A DNA stretch of 64,000 nucleotides from Boesenbergia rotunda (taxonomy: Eukaryota > Streptophyta > Magnoliopsida > Zingiberales > Zingiberaceae): the NCBI GenBank assembly GCA_024364735.1, contig JAGFNQ010004724.1, forward strand, positions 420,385-484,384, read 5' to 3'. Below the pieces are notes generated by a model, which worked only from the letters and a program-made list of their open reading frames with translations, made no database searches and was not told where the DNA came from. Below, piece by piece: positions 34,849 to 46,998 of the stretch (positions are counted from its first letter, which is position 1; every line of letters begins with the position of its first letter). The position numbers and the translations under genes were made by a program.

Positions 34849-36690
34849 ATCACTCATGGTGCATATGTTCCTGCGCCGAGACGTGGTCCGGGACGACCAC
34901 GTAAGAGGGCTTTAGAGTCTCAGACTACAGGGTCATCTGAGAGATCCACTGAGGCAGAGTCTGTTAGTCATAGCCAGACTCAGCAGGATATTCCGAGGGA
35001 CCAGGATTCCCAGACTCAGAGGGTCCCTCCTCCTGTTCCAGAAGTAGGCCCTACTATTCCTCCTGCTGTATCCGCTCCGGTATTATTCACCGGGTCAGCA
35101 GGAGTACCCCCTCTGGCAGATCCAGTACCAGTGGGATCTGTTTGGTTTTCCCTTCTGTTCCGTCGGAGACTCCTGTTCCGACATATCTGATTGTCTCTTC
35201 TATGGCGACTGCTCCGACACATCCGGTAGTTACCTCGGTGGTACCTGTTCCGGTTATCCCCGCTATTCCATCGGAGACGCCTATACCTGCTCCGATATAT
35301 CCTACTATTCTACCAGCAGTACCGGTCCCATCTTATCCTACTGTTCCACCCGCAGTACCGGTTCCCCCTTATTCTGCGGTTCTACCAGCGGTACCAGGTC
35401 CATCTTATCCGACTATTCCACTGGGGGATGCCTGCTCCAATGTATTCTACTACTCCTCCGATTATGACTACATCAGCATACCCCACTGCTCCGACTATGA
35501 TGCAGGCCCCGGTACTCCCTTCAGTCTCACCTGCATTAGCTACCCTTGGATTTCCTGCAGTACCTACGGTACCACCCGCAGTGTCCGTCCCGATCTTGCC
35601 GACAGCTCCATCCATGGTCCCTGCTCCGGTATTCCCTACTGTGCCCCCTGCGGTATCTGCTTCTACAGGTGGCGTATGGATCGAGCCCAGATTCTGATGC
35701 TGGCGGAGTCCGTAAAGGGTCGGTTCACGTTATTCCATGGAGGACCGAATCCGACCGTGGCCCGAGCTTAGATCAGGACGTTAGAGGGCACCTTCCGATA
35801 TGTGACATGCTCGGACTGGGAGAAGGCCGAGCTGGCCATATATCATCTGCGAGATCAGGCGTATACTTGGTGGACTACCCAGCAGACTATCATCGGGGAG
35901 CAGTACATCACATGGGACACCTTCAGAGAGGCATTTGTGGCGAGGTACCTTCCAGTGGCCTTTCGTTTAGCGAGGCGACAGGAGTTTCTGAATCTCCACC
36001 AGGGAGATCGATCGGTACTAGAGTATGAGGCGGAGTTCAACCGTCTAGCGGAGTACTGTCCGCATATGGTGGCCGATGACATGGAGAGGGCGACGTAGTT
36101 TCACTAGGGCTTAGCGGCGTACATTCAGGTTCATATGTCGGGATTTGTTGCTACGTCCTACCGAGAGGAGTTAGAGCGAGCTCTTGTTATCGAGATGACC
36201 CAGCATAGACTGTTTGGAGATAAGAAGAAGGGTAAGCAGGTCGTACATGACTCAGGTCAGACTCAGCAATTGCAGATCACTGGGCAGAAGCGCGACAGTG
36301 AGAGCACCTTTGAGGCATCATTTAGACCCCAGAAGTCAGGTCGTTCTTCAGCAGGACCCTTCCGGTCTCAGCAGAATCGGGAGAAGTTGACTGATGGATC
36401 ACACTGTGTACAGTGTGGATCTCAAGAGCATATTAGTGCGGATTGTCCATTGGAGCATTCGGTTTGCTACTATTGCAAGCGTCCAGGACACCTGAGCCGA
36501 GACTGTGCACTGAAGGCACAGAACGAGAAGACTGGAGCTGCTAGTCAGAGTGGACATTCTGGACAGTCAGGATCTCAAAGGGGAGGGCATAGGACACAGT
36601 TTTCTTTCTGTCAGCCACAGTTCGCCCCTCCAGCACGTGCTTATTTTATGCCGGAATATGAGGCCAGCCATACCCTACCTATATCTTAGA
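34849..36690 (+). pseudogene. Element C gag, start codon lost and frameshifted
   Basis: It is homologous to A gag. The start codon position reads ATC (34849-34851). The proline-rich domain is split over two frames by a missing base near 35140 and an extra G near 35424. The capsid core (A-Y-T-W-W-T-T-Q-Q; F-V-A-R-Y-L-P) lies in 35802-36098. Stops include TAG at about 35770 and two CAG-to-TAG changes near 36096-36110. Two CCHC-like knuckles follow near 36410-36510 (C-V-Q-C-G-S-Q-E-H; C-Y-Y-C-K-R-P-G-H-L-S-R-D-C). Confidence 0.82.
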
Positions 36691-37243
36691 GTTTAGAGGT
36701 AGGACCTCAACAGCAGTCTATCCCTCAACATCAGACTTATTCAGCATATCCGTCTACGATGTATCCACCTCAGCACCTTGTTGGAGGGTTAGGTCCTCAG
36801 CCTCAGTTTCAGATTTTGTCCCAACAGTATTCGCCGGTGCCACCACCACCGCCAGAGATGGGTCGAGTTTCTGCTGGTGCCAGAGAGGAGACACCGTGGA
36901 TTGACTGATCGGCCTTTCGCGGTATGAGATTCATATATACATTTTCAGCTAAATTAGTGGTAGATATTGATAGTTCTCTTCGTACATATTTCGGATATAC
37001 TAGGGTTGTATCGATAGAGTACTTAAGATTTGATCATGGAGTTCTCGGAGTGTCCCTACCGGTTGTAGAGATACGGGTTATCAAATAGAGGTTAGGGGAG
37101 ACCCTTGCAATACTTATTTGAGATATTTATTTGGTGAAGTATGGTTAGATTTCGTTCAACATTTATACTACCTATATGAGGTTAGTATCTACTGTGGGTA
37201 ATTAACGAAATTTGGGGACCAAATTTTTATTAGTGGGGGAGAA
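36691..37243 (+). pseudogene. Element C protease remnant and deletion junction
   Basis: Traces of the protease region remain (F-R-G-M-R ... A-K-L-V-V-D-I-D-S-S), with the catalytic D-T-G changed to D-I-D. From about 37130 the sequence equals the stretch after integrase in element A (Y-G-stop, then about 95 bp to the LTR). All of RT, RNase H and integrase is deleted. The purine tract TAGTGGGGGAGAA ends at 37243. Confidence 0.75.
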
Positions 37244-39078
37244 TGTAAAATAGCCTTAAAAATAATAATAATAATATAAGGAAATTAAAATTTTAAATCA
37301 ATCACATAAAAATTTAGAATAATTTTCTGAGATTTTTGGAAAGGGTTGCGAGATTAATTGAGCATCTAATAATTTTGTTAGGAATTAATTGAGGAAAGTT
37401 ATTTCCTAATATTTACAGATACTCATTTAATATAATCCATATAAACCAGTGCCCTAAGTTTTCTTCGCCGACTCCCCTCTTTTCTCTTCGCTCGGGCGCA
37501 ACCACCCGACGCCTGCCCTAGCCGCAAGCGCCGACTCCTCGCCCCTCGCGTACCCGAGCTGCGGCGCTGCCCTTCCTCCTCCGTTCTTCTTCCTCCGCGT
37601 GCCCTAGCCCACGGTCGACGTCGACTTCTTTCTCCGTTCGCGTGACCTAGCCGCAAGTGGAGCCCTTCCTCCTCATCTCTTCTTCGCGACACGGTGCCGA
37701 CTCTTCAATCGGCGCAGCCAAGCAACCGAACGGTCGATCTCTCCCTCTAGCCTCTAACGGGTGAGTGGTTAGACCTAGGATTTCTAGGTTGTGTTGACTC
37801 CAATTGAAGGATGAATGTTGATTTGCCGTAGCTACTCTAGCAGGGATTGGTTTGCAACCAGTTGATCAGATTTTTGATCGAAGCAAAGGAATTGATATTG
37901 GCTAATCTTCTTCCCCTAGTGGGGTGTCGATTGATTCTGAGCAGAGGTGGCTGTCGGCTACTAATCAGGTAAGGTTTGATTGGTTAGGGTGGTATTGTAA
38001 GATTCTGTGATTGCTTGGTTTAGATAAGTGTTGATTCGATTTCATTATTTAGAAGTTGGATGCTAATTATGGTTGATTAATTCCGGTGGTTAAGGATAAC
38101 AAGTTAAAGGGCAGGGGTTTGTGCCAATCTGATGCCAATGGATGAGTTAATGAGGATAGTTAATAAGGTTAATTACTTGAGGAATAGTTAGTCCCATGGG
38201 TGACTAAATTGGTAATTGAGATTAGAGGTTGGATTAAGCCAATGCTGATTAATCTAGTTAACTCATAGGATTAATGGAGCTAGGTTGGGCATATTGGAAT
38301 TCTATTAGCCTCCATTAACATTACAATTAAAAGATGAGAATGATTAGTAGGTGGACTAATCAGTTAATTATTGGGATAACTAATGGGTTACATGGGATTA
38401 ATATGCATGTTGTGTCCTTAGGGTTAATTGGAGATTTAATCTAATAACCTAATCCTAAATTACATGGGGTAATTATGAACTTTCTATTTAAGTAAAGGTA
38501 TTTAAATGGAAAGGGGCGGATTAGGTTAACCCTAGAACGGATTAGGGATTAATTAGCTAGTTACTATTTATGTAATAGCTAATTAAATCTGTCCTTGATA
38601 CAGGGACTTGATTTGGATTTTTATTGCTGATATTGGCGGGTGGTTCTCTTCGCATTTGGATTCTTCTCTTTTGGAGGCGGGTACCCTTTGACTTATCTTT
38701 TAGATATAGTCTTCTTGCTATGCATTGTCTGTTACAGATAACAGTAAGATTGTATGCTTATCTGCCTTAGTGTACCTGTATCTGATATATGCTGCTGTTT
38801 ATCCTTGAGGCTAGCTCCTGTTTCACTTTATACAGTCTCACGAGTTGCCATCTATATGAGTAGATATATACATAGATGTAGTGATACCTTCCCTTTTGCA
38901 TTTTGATATTGATAGATCACTGGTTATTTTGTTAGTATGTTTACTAGGTCACTTGTATCCCGTGATTTAGGATTGAAACCTATTCCTAGCACCCGGTGGT
39001 GTTAGTTGAGAACTTGGTGAGGGTTATATGTTTGGATCATGCACCATCCTTGCATTGTTGCATGCTGGCGATCATCGG
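37244..39078 (+). repeat. Element C 3' LTR, first part
   Basis: It starts TGTAAAATAGCC, unlike the C 5' LTR for the first 200 bp (no TA tract; TATA-like TATAAA at 37440-37445). From about 37445 it is nearly identical to the 5' LTR. It is cut by element G at 39078 with ATCGG duplicated. Confidence 0.85.
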
Positions 39079-40352
39079 TGTTGGATCGAGAAAAGCGAGA
39101 GAGGGGGGGGGGTGAATATCGCAATTCGTTCGGATTTAAAAAGAGCGGGTGCGCAGCGGAAATAAAAGAAAAACAGAACAATGCAAACACAGTCGGTTTA
39201 CTTGGTTCGGAGCCTGGGTCGACTCCTACTCCAAGGCTCACGGTCGTTGACCGTTTTCTGCGGGCAATTCTATAAGTTCGCAAAGTTTACAAATAGATTT
39301 TATAAGAAGGCAGAATAGTAAACTTTAAATACAGAGCTCTTCGTTACCGACGTCCGGTGTAGATCGAAGTTTCGGAGCAGCGGGACGTCGTCAGCTTGAG
39401 TTGGAAGATTTCTGGAGTGTGTTGCGGAAGCAGAAGAGCGTAGAAGCGTCGAAAAACTTGATTGTTGAAGAAGAGGGTCGAGGGTCCCTTTTATAGGGCT
39501 GGGGGCGCCCGGGATGCTCGGGGCGCCCCCCCACGTGGCTTTCGATCCGGCGAGCCCTCTGGTCAAGGCTGATCTTTGCTTCTTCGGGATCACATTTGAC
39601 TGGGGCACCCGACGCGCGCGGGGCGCCCGGGTTGACCGGTCAAGGCTTCATCTTCTTCGCGAGGGTGAGCTGCTGCAGCTGCAAGTGGCGTGGCACAGTG
39701 GGCGCTCGCGACACGCGGGGCGCCCGATGCGCGCGGGGCGCCCGAAACACCCGGGGCGCCCCCAAATGTGCTGCTGTCGGGGCGTTTACTTGCTCTGCTG
39801 ACTTTGGGTTGACTCAGGGGCGCCCGAAACATCTGGGGCACCCTGCTCAGCTACTGCCTCACTCCTTTGAGGCTCTCTGAGCTGCAGAAACACAGTCCTT
39901 CGGTCCTGCATCCAGGGTTAGTCCAAAACAGCAATTAATAAGTTAATTTTACACAGCCTTGGTTGTCTTGGTTCTGACTTTAGGTCTCCAAAATGGAGCC
40001 CTAGGTCGAACCGACGCCTAATGTTCCCTCAAGGGGAACGCGTCCTCACCTACTCCTCTCGAGAGAATTTACCTGGTGCCAACCGGATCCTCCAGTTGGA
40101 CTTTTGCCCAGCAGCCCTTCGCCAGGTCTTGAGTTTCGCCCAGCAGCCCTTCGCCAGGACTTGGTTTTTGCCCAGCAGCCCTTCGCCAGGTCTTGAGTTC
40201 CTGACAGCCCATCGTCAGGTGCCTAGCATCCCTTCACTAGGACTTGGTTTCCTGCACTCTCAAGCAGCATTGTTAGACAACAAATAACCCTTAACTTTGA
40301 ATCCTTTGCCAATATCAAAACAAGGTTCGATCTGGTGCTTCCTGCACCAACA
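39079..40352 (-). repeat. Element G 3' LTR (1274 bp)
   Basis: TGTTGG...CCAACA. The TATA box (TATAAAAG on the minus strand) is at 39489-39496 inside CCCTATAAAAGGG. A GGGGCGCCC palindrome cluster lies at about 39505-39843. The hairpin array at 40105-40240 contains stems CCTAGC/GCTAGG and CTGAC/GTCAG. Confidence 0.93.
40105..40240. repeat. Tandem hairpin array in the G 3' LTR
   Basis: Units include CAGCAGCCCTTCGCCAGG, CTGACAGCCCATCGTCAG and CCTAGCATCCCTTCACTAGG. The CTGAC/GTCAG unit shows both arms changed relative to CTGGC/GCCAG. Near-identical array in the 5' LTR at 45652-45787. Confidence 0.72.
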
Positions 40353-40367
40353 ATCTCCCCCTTTTTG
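40353..40367 (-). other. Element G polypurine tract
   Basis: The minus strand reads CAAAAAGGGGGAGAT directly before the LTR. It is the usual site of plus-strand DNA priming. Confidence 0.8.
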
Positions 40368-42950
40368 ATTATGGCAACACAATTCAAAGTTAAGAAAAAA
40401 AAGAAAAAAAAATTACAACAGTTAAGAGTATAAGGTAATCAGTGAAGCATAACTGAAGCATAACTGTAGAGTTGAAAAAAATTCTTTACTCCCCCTAAAA
40501 CCCTGAATACTTGAATACTTGTGTTATAAAATAGTTAAAATACTTAACTTTGACCTTTAAAATACTTAACTTTGACATTTCCTCCCCCTTTGACATATAT
40601 CAAAAGCATACATGGGTTAGCAAGGTTTCTAATGGGGAGTTTTGAGTTCTACCAAAAATAAGTTTTTGTCAAAGTATTTTTTAAAAAGAGCAAGAGTATT
40701 TGTATCCATAGACACACTTTTGAAAAGCCAGCTTAAACTTTGTTAAAAACTCCCTTTTTTTTTGGACAAAATTTTGATTACTAAGGAAAATTTTATTTAG
40801 AAAAACATGCACTAAAAATAACTTTGAACCACTTAGAAATGCTTAAAATTTTGAAATAGCTTAAAAATAAAATTCCCTTTCTCTCCCCCTTAATGTAAAA
40901 CTCTTCTCATTATGTTTTAGACCATTTTTAAGTCTAATATAAAAATATTTTGAGAGAAGTTTTAAAGAGAGCGTTTGTGTATCAGAGCCTATGGGTTTTG
41001 AAAGCATAAAAATACTTAGGATAATTCTTGAAAGTATAGCAAACAGTTTTAAATTGCACCAACAAAACTTTATTTAGAAAAGTATTGAAAAGATATTTTA
41101 TATTTGTAGGCCAATCTTTTAGAAAATTCACGCACTTAGAACAATATTGCCTTGAAAAATATTTATACTTTTGAAAACATTATAGTAGTACTTTTTGACA
41201 GTTATTATGTATTTTTGAAGATATAAGTGCTTTTGAATCTTCAAAAGTACTTTTGAAATAAATATCATGCATTTTTAAAAAATCTAAGTACTTTTGAAAT
41301 AAATTAAGATTTGAAACACATAAGTACTTTTAAAAAAGTATTTAGACTTTGAAAGATATAAGTAATTTTGAAAAGACTAAGACTTTGAAAAGTATAAGTA
41401 ATTTTTGAAAAGAATTATGCATTTTGAACAGAAAATATTTTACTTGACTAGGTTTCTTTTCCAGTCTGACACAATCCTAGAAAACCTTGTTGACTACAAG
41501 GACATTTTCCTAAGTGTCCTGGAAAATTTTCTCCAACCCAAGTAAATATTATAAAATTAATTTCATAAGCCACAAGAATTTTGTAAAATAATAGTATTTG
41601 GACAGAAAAATTATTTAAGTTTTCAAAAAGATTTTGAACTTGCAGTGCATGAAAACATATAATTTTGAAAATGTTCAATAATTCTTTTAATTTCATCTCC
41701 CCCTAAACTTGACCCAGTCCTAGGAAGCTTGTTGACTACAAGCGATCTTCCTCTGAGTTTTAGGGTTTGATTTAAATTATAAGAATTATCTAATAACTTC
41801 AAAACAAATAATTACCAAAAAAAATTTCAGAAATTCTTCTTTTGAATCAAACTCCCCCTAAATTTGACACATCCTAGGAGTCCTAGTAGATCATGAAGTG
41901 GACCTTCCTCTGTGTCTTTAGGGTTTATTAAAAATAAAAGAATAATTTTGAATAATCTTCTGAGTATGAAACTTTCAAGGAGATAAATTTTTGACACCTC
42001 AATTTGAAGTAATAATAATAACACAGTTTTTGAAAAGAAATATTTTGAAATGATAATAATTTTTCAAAGAGATAGTAATATACCAAGAATTTTGAGTAAT
42101 TTTTGAAGGCCTTATTCTGAAATGATACTAAATCAGGTTTTGAGACTAAATCTAAAAAGAACTCCCCTTGTATTCGACTTGTCTTAACTTTATCTAAGTG
42201 CTTGAAGGGTCTTTAGCATTAACTAGGTTTGACCATGTTTGACTCAGTTGACTAAGGTTTAACCATGTTAATCATGGTTTGACTATGTTGAAATTATTGT
42301 CTGAATGAAAACACAACATAAAAAATTTTTTAATTTGAACTTAATTTTTCTGCCTCACCCAATCTAGAGTTTTCAAACAGTTAGCCTTAAAAGTTCTTGT
42401 GAGACAGGTTTGAAGGTAAAAATAATTTTAAAAAAAATGTTTAACTTTGAAAAAGAATAAAAAAATATTTATTTTTAAAAAAGTATAATTGACTTCGAAG
42501 ACAGATTTGAATTTGAAAAAGAGTGATTTTGAAAAAGAATTTTTGGAAACAGGTTTGAATCTATAATTATTTGAAATTTGTGTTAGATTCGAATTTGACA
42601 TAAGATAATTTGAATTTGAATTTCAGAAATTGGCTTCCAGGTCTTGGCGAGGCACTAGGCCTTCTTTGGCCATAGCCTTATGGGATCATCCACCCTTTCC
42701 TTGACAAAGCCTTTTAATGAAATTTCATTTTCAAATTAAATTATGTCATTTTCTGGTCTAACTAGCCTGGGTCTTGGATCGGTAGCTTCGGCTGGTTTCA
42801 CCAGTCTAAAGAGACCAAGTAGACTTGATCTTATTAGAGTTGGTTTCCCCAACGTACTATCATCTCACCTCCTCCCAATACTATGTTGTCAAATTTCAAC
42901 TAATTGGTTAAGTCCTTAAGGTATCTAGTCCTATGAATAGCCAAGACAAA
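40368..42950 (-). other. Element G internal filler without pol
   Basis: About 2.6 kb of AT-rich, low-complexity sequence dominated by TTTTGAAAAGTA-like words. It holds three imperfect copies of a block near 41455-41525, 41700-41770 and 41853-41925 (CTCCCCCTAAA ... CCTAGGA ... TTCCTCTG pattern) and, at 42340-42900, the gag-pol spacer shared with El1. No retroviral enzyme motif is present in any frame. Confidence 0.65.
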
Positions 42951-42953
42951 ACT

Positions 42954-44138
42954 TCAGATAATGTCATAGTGAGGAGAAATTTCTGGATTTTCTAAGTTTG
43001 CAAAATTATTAATCAATTTTTCTTGTATATCAATTTTAATTTTCAAAGTCTCATTTTCTTGTCTTAACATTTTGAATTTTGACTTTGCTAATATACATGA
43101 TTTCATCAAGTTATCTAAGCATGCATCCATATCTAAATTTGACCAAGGGAGATTAATTAAACTATCAGTATTCAAGGTAAAGAGTGGATTTGGATATAAA
43201 TTACAGTTACCCATTTTGGTTGGTTGCCCTGGATCTTTGTAACGTTTATCTGTGCATTCCTCTTTGTAATGCCCGAACTCCTGACACTTGAAGCATTGGA
43301 TGCGACTCTTGTTCTTTTGTGCTTTTGGAGCTCGTTTCTTTGTTGCCGTCGGTGGTATCGTTTGAATCTTTCGAGTAGGACACTTAGTTTGGTAGTGCCC
43401 TCTCTTCCTGCATATGTAACAAATTATATGATTTTCAAAATTCAAATTTGTAATTTTACCTTTTGATTCCTTATTAGGAATCTCCCCCTTAATTGTTGCT
43501 GTCTCGGATCAAAATTCATCTTCTGATTCCGTGTCTGAGTCGGACTTGGGTACCGGTTGAAGCTCCTTCTTTGGTGGTTCTCTTGGAGTTTTCCCTGTAA
43601 AAGTTATACCTTCCTCGACCATTGCAGTATCATCTTGATTATTTAATTCTAATTTAGAAAAGAATTTGAAATTGGTTACCATGTCAGTCAGTTCGTCGTC
43701 TGATTCTGCTGGTTCGATTTCGACTCTAGGTTCAGGTTCAGACTCTGACTCGGCTGTCTGTGCTTGGACCGAGAGTGCGAGATAACTTACCTGATCTTCT
43801 TCTTCATCTGAGATTTCCTGATGAAGATTGATCAATTTCTCCCAAATTTCTCTAGCACATCCAAATGAACCGACTAGTTTGAGTTGCTCGTTGGTTAGAC
43901 CACATTGCAAGATTACTGTTGCCTTAGCATCAGTCTCGATCTTCCTCAGAGTTGGTTCGTCCAATTTCTCCCAAGCGATCGACATTCCATCTTCTACGGG
44001 AAAAGAAAATCCCGTTTGGATGATTAGCCATAGGTCCATGTGGGCTTTTAGAAGCGACTCCATTTGACTTCTCCAAGATTTGAAGTTCTTGCCGGAGAAG
44101 AGTGGTGGACGGGTACTATTCCATTCTTGATTGGCCAT
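42954..44138 (-). pseudogene. Element G gag, two zinc knuckles, one internal stop
   Basis: The ATG ends at 44138 (M-A-N-Q-E-W-N), followed by R-P-P-L-F-S-G-K-N-F-K-S-W, the same copia gag N-terminus as El1. An acidic middle follows, then TGA at 43509-43511, and the same frame continues through two CCHC knuckles (C-Y-I-C-R-K-R-G-H-Y-Q-T-K-C and C-F-K-C-Q-E-F-G-H-Y-K-E-E-C) to a stop at 42954. It is about 394 codons if the TGA were read through. Gag is the only protein of this element. Confidence 0.83.
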
Positions 44139-44611
44139 TAGTTTAAATCTTGCACACAATAATAATAAAAAAAAGAGATGTACCAAGACTTGGTCTTGGA
44201 TTAGTAGTGCGGGAGCAACAAAAAAATATTGCATGAATTTCGAGGGAAAATATTAAAAATAATAATAAAATTTTTAGAAAATGTTGATTTTAACAATTTT
44301 GATTAATGAAGAAAAAGTAAGGGAAAAAAAATTTCTCGAATTAAGATAGCACGAATTTCGAGGAAAAATATTAAAATAATAATAAAAAAATTTTACGACA
44401 AGTTTTCACAAATTGATTCTTTTATCAATTTTGACTTATGGTGAGAAAATGAGAATTCAGAATTGAAAAAGGCGTATATTTCAAGGAAAAATATTAAAAT
44501 AATAATAAAAATATTTTAAATACACTCACAGATATTATTTATTTGAAAAATAAATAAAAAAATCCGAAAAAAAATTTCAAAGTGGTGGTTGCACCAACTT
44601 TGAATAACCCC
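44139..44611 (-). other. Element G leader between primer site and gag
   Basis: AT-rich untranslated leader with three near-repeats of an AAAATATTAAAATAATAATAA segment (about 44240-44520). It probably contains packaging signals, but none can be named. Confidence 0.5.
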
Positions 44612-44623
44612 GCTCTGATACCA
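44612..44623 (-). other. Element G primer binding site (initiator tRNA-Met)
   Basis: The reverse complement TGGTATCAGAGC lies two bases from the LTR at 44626, the same geometry as El1. Confidence 0.92.
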
Positions 44624-44625
44624 CT

Positions 44626-45899
44626 TGTTGGATCGAGAAATGCGAGAGAGGGGGGGGGGTGAATATCGCAATTCGTTCGGATTTAAAAAGAGCGGGTGCG
44701 CAGCGGAAATAAAAGAAAAACAGAACAATGCAAACACAGTCGGTTTACTTGGTTCGGAGCCTGGGTCGACTCCTACTCTAAGGCCCACGGTCGTTGACCG
44801 TTTTCTGCTGGCAATTCTATAAGTTCGCAATGTTTACAAATAGATTTTACAAGAAGGCAGAATCGTAAACTTTAAATACAGAGCTCTTCATTACCGACGT
44901 CCGGTGTAGATCGAAGTTTCGGAGCAGCGGGACGTCGTCAGCTTGAGTTGGAAGATTTCTGGAGCGTGTTGCGGAAGCAGAAGAGCGTAGAAGCGTCGAA
45001 AAACTTGATTGTTGAAGAAGAGGGTCGAGGGTCCCTTTTATAGGGCTGGGGGCGCCCGGGATGCTCGGGGCGCCCCCCCACGTGGCTTTCGATCCGGCGA
45101 GCCCTCTGGTCAAGGCTGATCTCTGCTTCTTCGGGATCACATTTGACTGGGGCGCCCGACGCGCGCGGGGCGCCCGGGTTGACCGGTCAAGGCTTCATCT
45201 TCTTCGCGAGGGTGAGCTGCTGCAGCTGCCAGTGGCGTGGCACAGTGGGCGCCCGCGACACGCGGGGCGCCCGATGCGCGCGGGGCGCCCGAAACATCCG
45301 GGGCGCCCCCAAATGTGCTGCTGTCGGGGCGTTTACTTGCTCTGCTGAGTTTGGGTTGACTCTGGGGCGCCCGAAACATCCGGGGCGCCCTGCTCAGCTA
45401 CTGCCTCACTCCTTTGAGGCTCTCTGAGCTGCAGAAACACAGTCCTTCGGTCCTGCATCCAGGGTTAGTCCAAAACAGCAATTAATAAGTTAATTTTACA
45501 CAGCCTTGGCTGTCTTGGTTCTGACTTTGGGTCTCCAAAATGGAGCCCTAGGTCGAACCGACGCCTAATGTTCCCTCAAGGGGAACGCGTCCTCACCTAC
45601 TCCTCTCGGGAGAATTTACCTGGTGCCAACCGGATCCTCCAGTTGGACTTTTGCCCAGCAGCCCTTCGCCAGGTCTTGAGTTTCGCCCAGTAGCCCTTCG
45701 CCAGGACTTGGTTTTTGCCCAGCAGCCCTTCGCCAGGTCTTGAGTTCCTGACAGCCCATCGTCAGGTGCCTAGCATCCCTTCGCTAGGACTTGGTTTCCT
45801 GCACTCTCAAGCAGCATTGTTAGACAACAAATAACCCTTAACTTTGAATCCTTTGCCAATATCAAAACAAGGTTCGATCTGGTGCTTCCTGCACCAACA
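44626..45899 (-). repeat. Element G 5' LTR (1274 bp)
   Basis: Pair of 39079-40352 and equal in length. The TATA box is at 45035-45042 (minus), the palindrome cluster at about 45050-45391 and the hairpin array at about 45652-45787. Confidence 0.93.
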
Positions 45900-46998
45900 A
45901 TCGGCTCCTATATAGTCCGAGCCCGTCGCCAGTTACATGAGGATATGCACACACATCCACTCATGGGTAGTGGCTACCATAGGGTGTGTGCATTTGCCCT
46001 GTATTGCTCCGCACGGTCACTATTTGGAGGGTGGTTCCGGTGCGTGGTAGCAGCCAGGGATCCCTTCTCGTCCTGAGACACGAGAAGATGAGAGCTAGAC
46101 TCCCCCACTGCTTGGGGTAGGAGAGAGACCTCCGCCAGCATCCTGTCCACTCGGTCACTCAGGAGCAGTGATAGCAGGGTGCGTACAGTTGTCATAGCTC
46201 TACCCTTTCGGACGTTCATTTATGACAGGTGGACGATGATCTGATTGGTGTCAGGAGTGACACATGTCATTGCACCATGTGCATATTTTGCATCGTGCAT
46301 TGTTTGCTGCATTTGATTTCTGCACTTGATTGACATGCATATATTGGATACCTGTTTATCTTGGATTATATGTTCTACTTGTTCAATAGGGATGTATTTC
46401 ACCCTTTGCAGGCTAGATGGATTCGGGTATGTACCTGTATTTAGTATCCTCAGTATACCCTTGCCTATTATCCATATGAGACTGTATTAGTGTAGACCCT
46501 TATTGTTATTGTAACATACTATGCATATCTGCTGGGTATCCGCTGAGCTTATGGACTCACACCGTTGCCATTTCTTTTTGATTTCAGGTTGATATCTGCC
46601 AGGAGGGTCCGAGTCGCCAGTCCCGTGCTTGCTACTGAATTGGTTTATGCATATTTCTATTTTGAGACCATGTTATGTTTTACTCCGTTGATTGGATTTT
46701 TCGTGGACTTGTAGTACTCGTCTTATTTTATGGGATTGTACTTTTGAGTCCTATGTTGGACTAGTGTGTGGTTTTGCTGTATTCCTGCCCCCTGGCAGCT
46801 CAGGTAAGTTTGGATTTTGGTTTTATGAGCATATTATCATATATATCGTTATTCTGCTTGGATTTGAGGCCTGAGGCCTATATAAACTGCGTAGTTGTGA
46901 TATATATATTGTGTGTATGTGTAAATTGTCCGCCGGACAGGGGAGGTGCTGTCCGATTTTCTATTGGATCAGCGGCTCCTAGGTCTCGGGGCGTGACA
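45900..46998 (+). repeat. Element C 3' LTR, second part
   Basis: It continues C's LTR after G (ATCGG duplicated) and ends GGCGTGACA as in the 5' LTR. It contains the conserved block seen at 19800-20110, 28260-28560 and 33540-33840. Confidence 0.85.

Larger units (their letters stand above)
39079..45899 (-). mobile_element. Element G: complete gag-only copia-like retrotransposon (6821 bp)
   Basis: It is flanked by ATCGG at 39074-39078 and 45900-45904, and inserted in the 3' LTR of element C. Two 1274-bp LTRs (39079-40352 and 44626-45899) differ at roughly two dozen positions by eye (about 2 percent), so insertion is recent. The primer site, gag and polypurine tract are all present on the minus strand, but no protease, integrase or reverse transcriptase is seen in 40353-42950. 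It is a non-autonomous element that would rely on the pol of a relative such as El1. Confidence 0.92.

Noticed and set aside
39514..39880. Arg/Gly-rich frames in the G LTRs (95 and 94 codons, repeated at 45061-45427)
   Set aside because: Translation of the GGGGCGCCC palindrome cluster; low complexity and present only because of the repeats.
40368..42950. A hidden pol gene in element G
   Set aside because: No protease DSG/DTG, integrase, RT or RNase H motif was found on either strand; only AT-rich repeats and the shared spacer.
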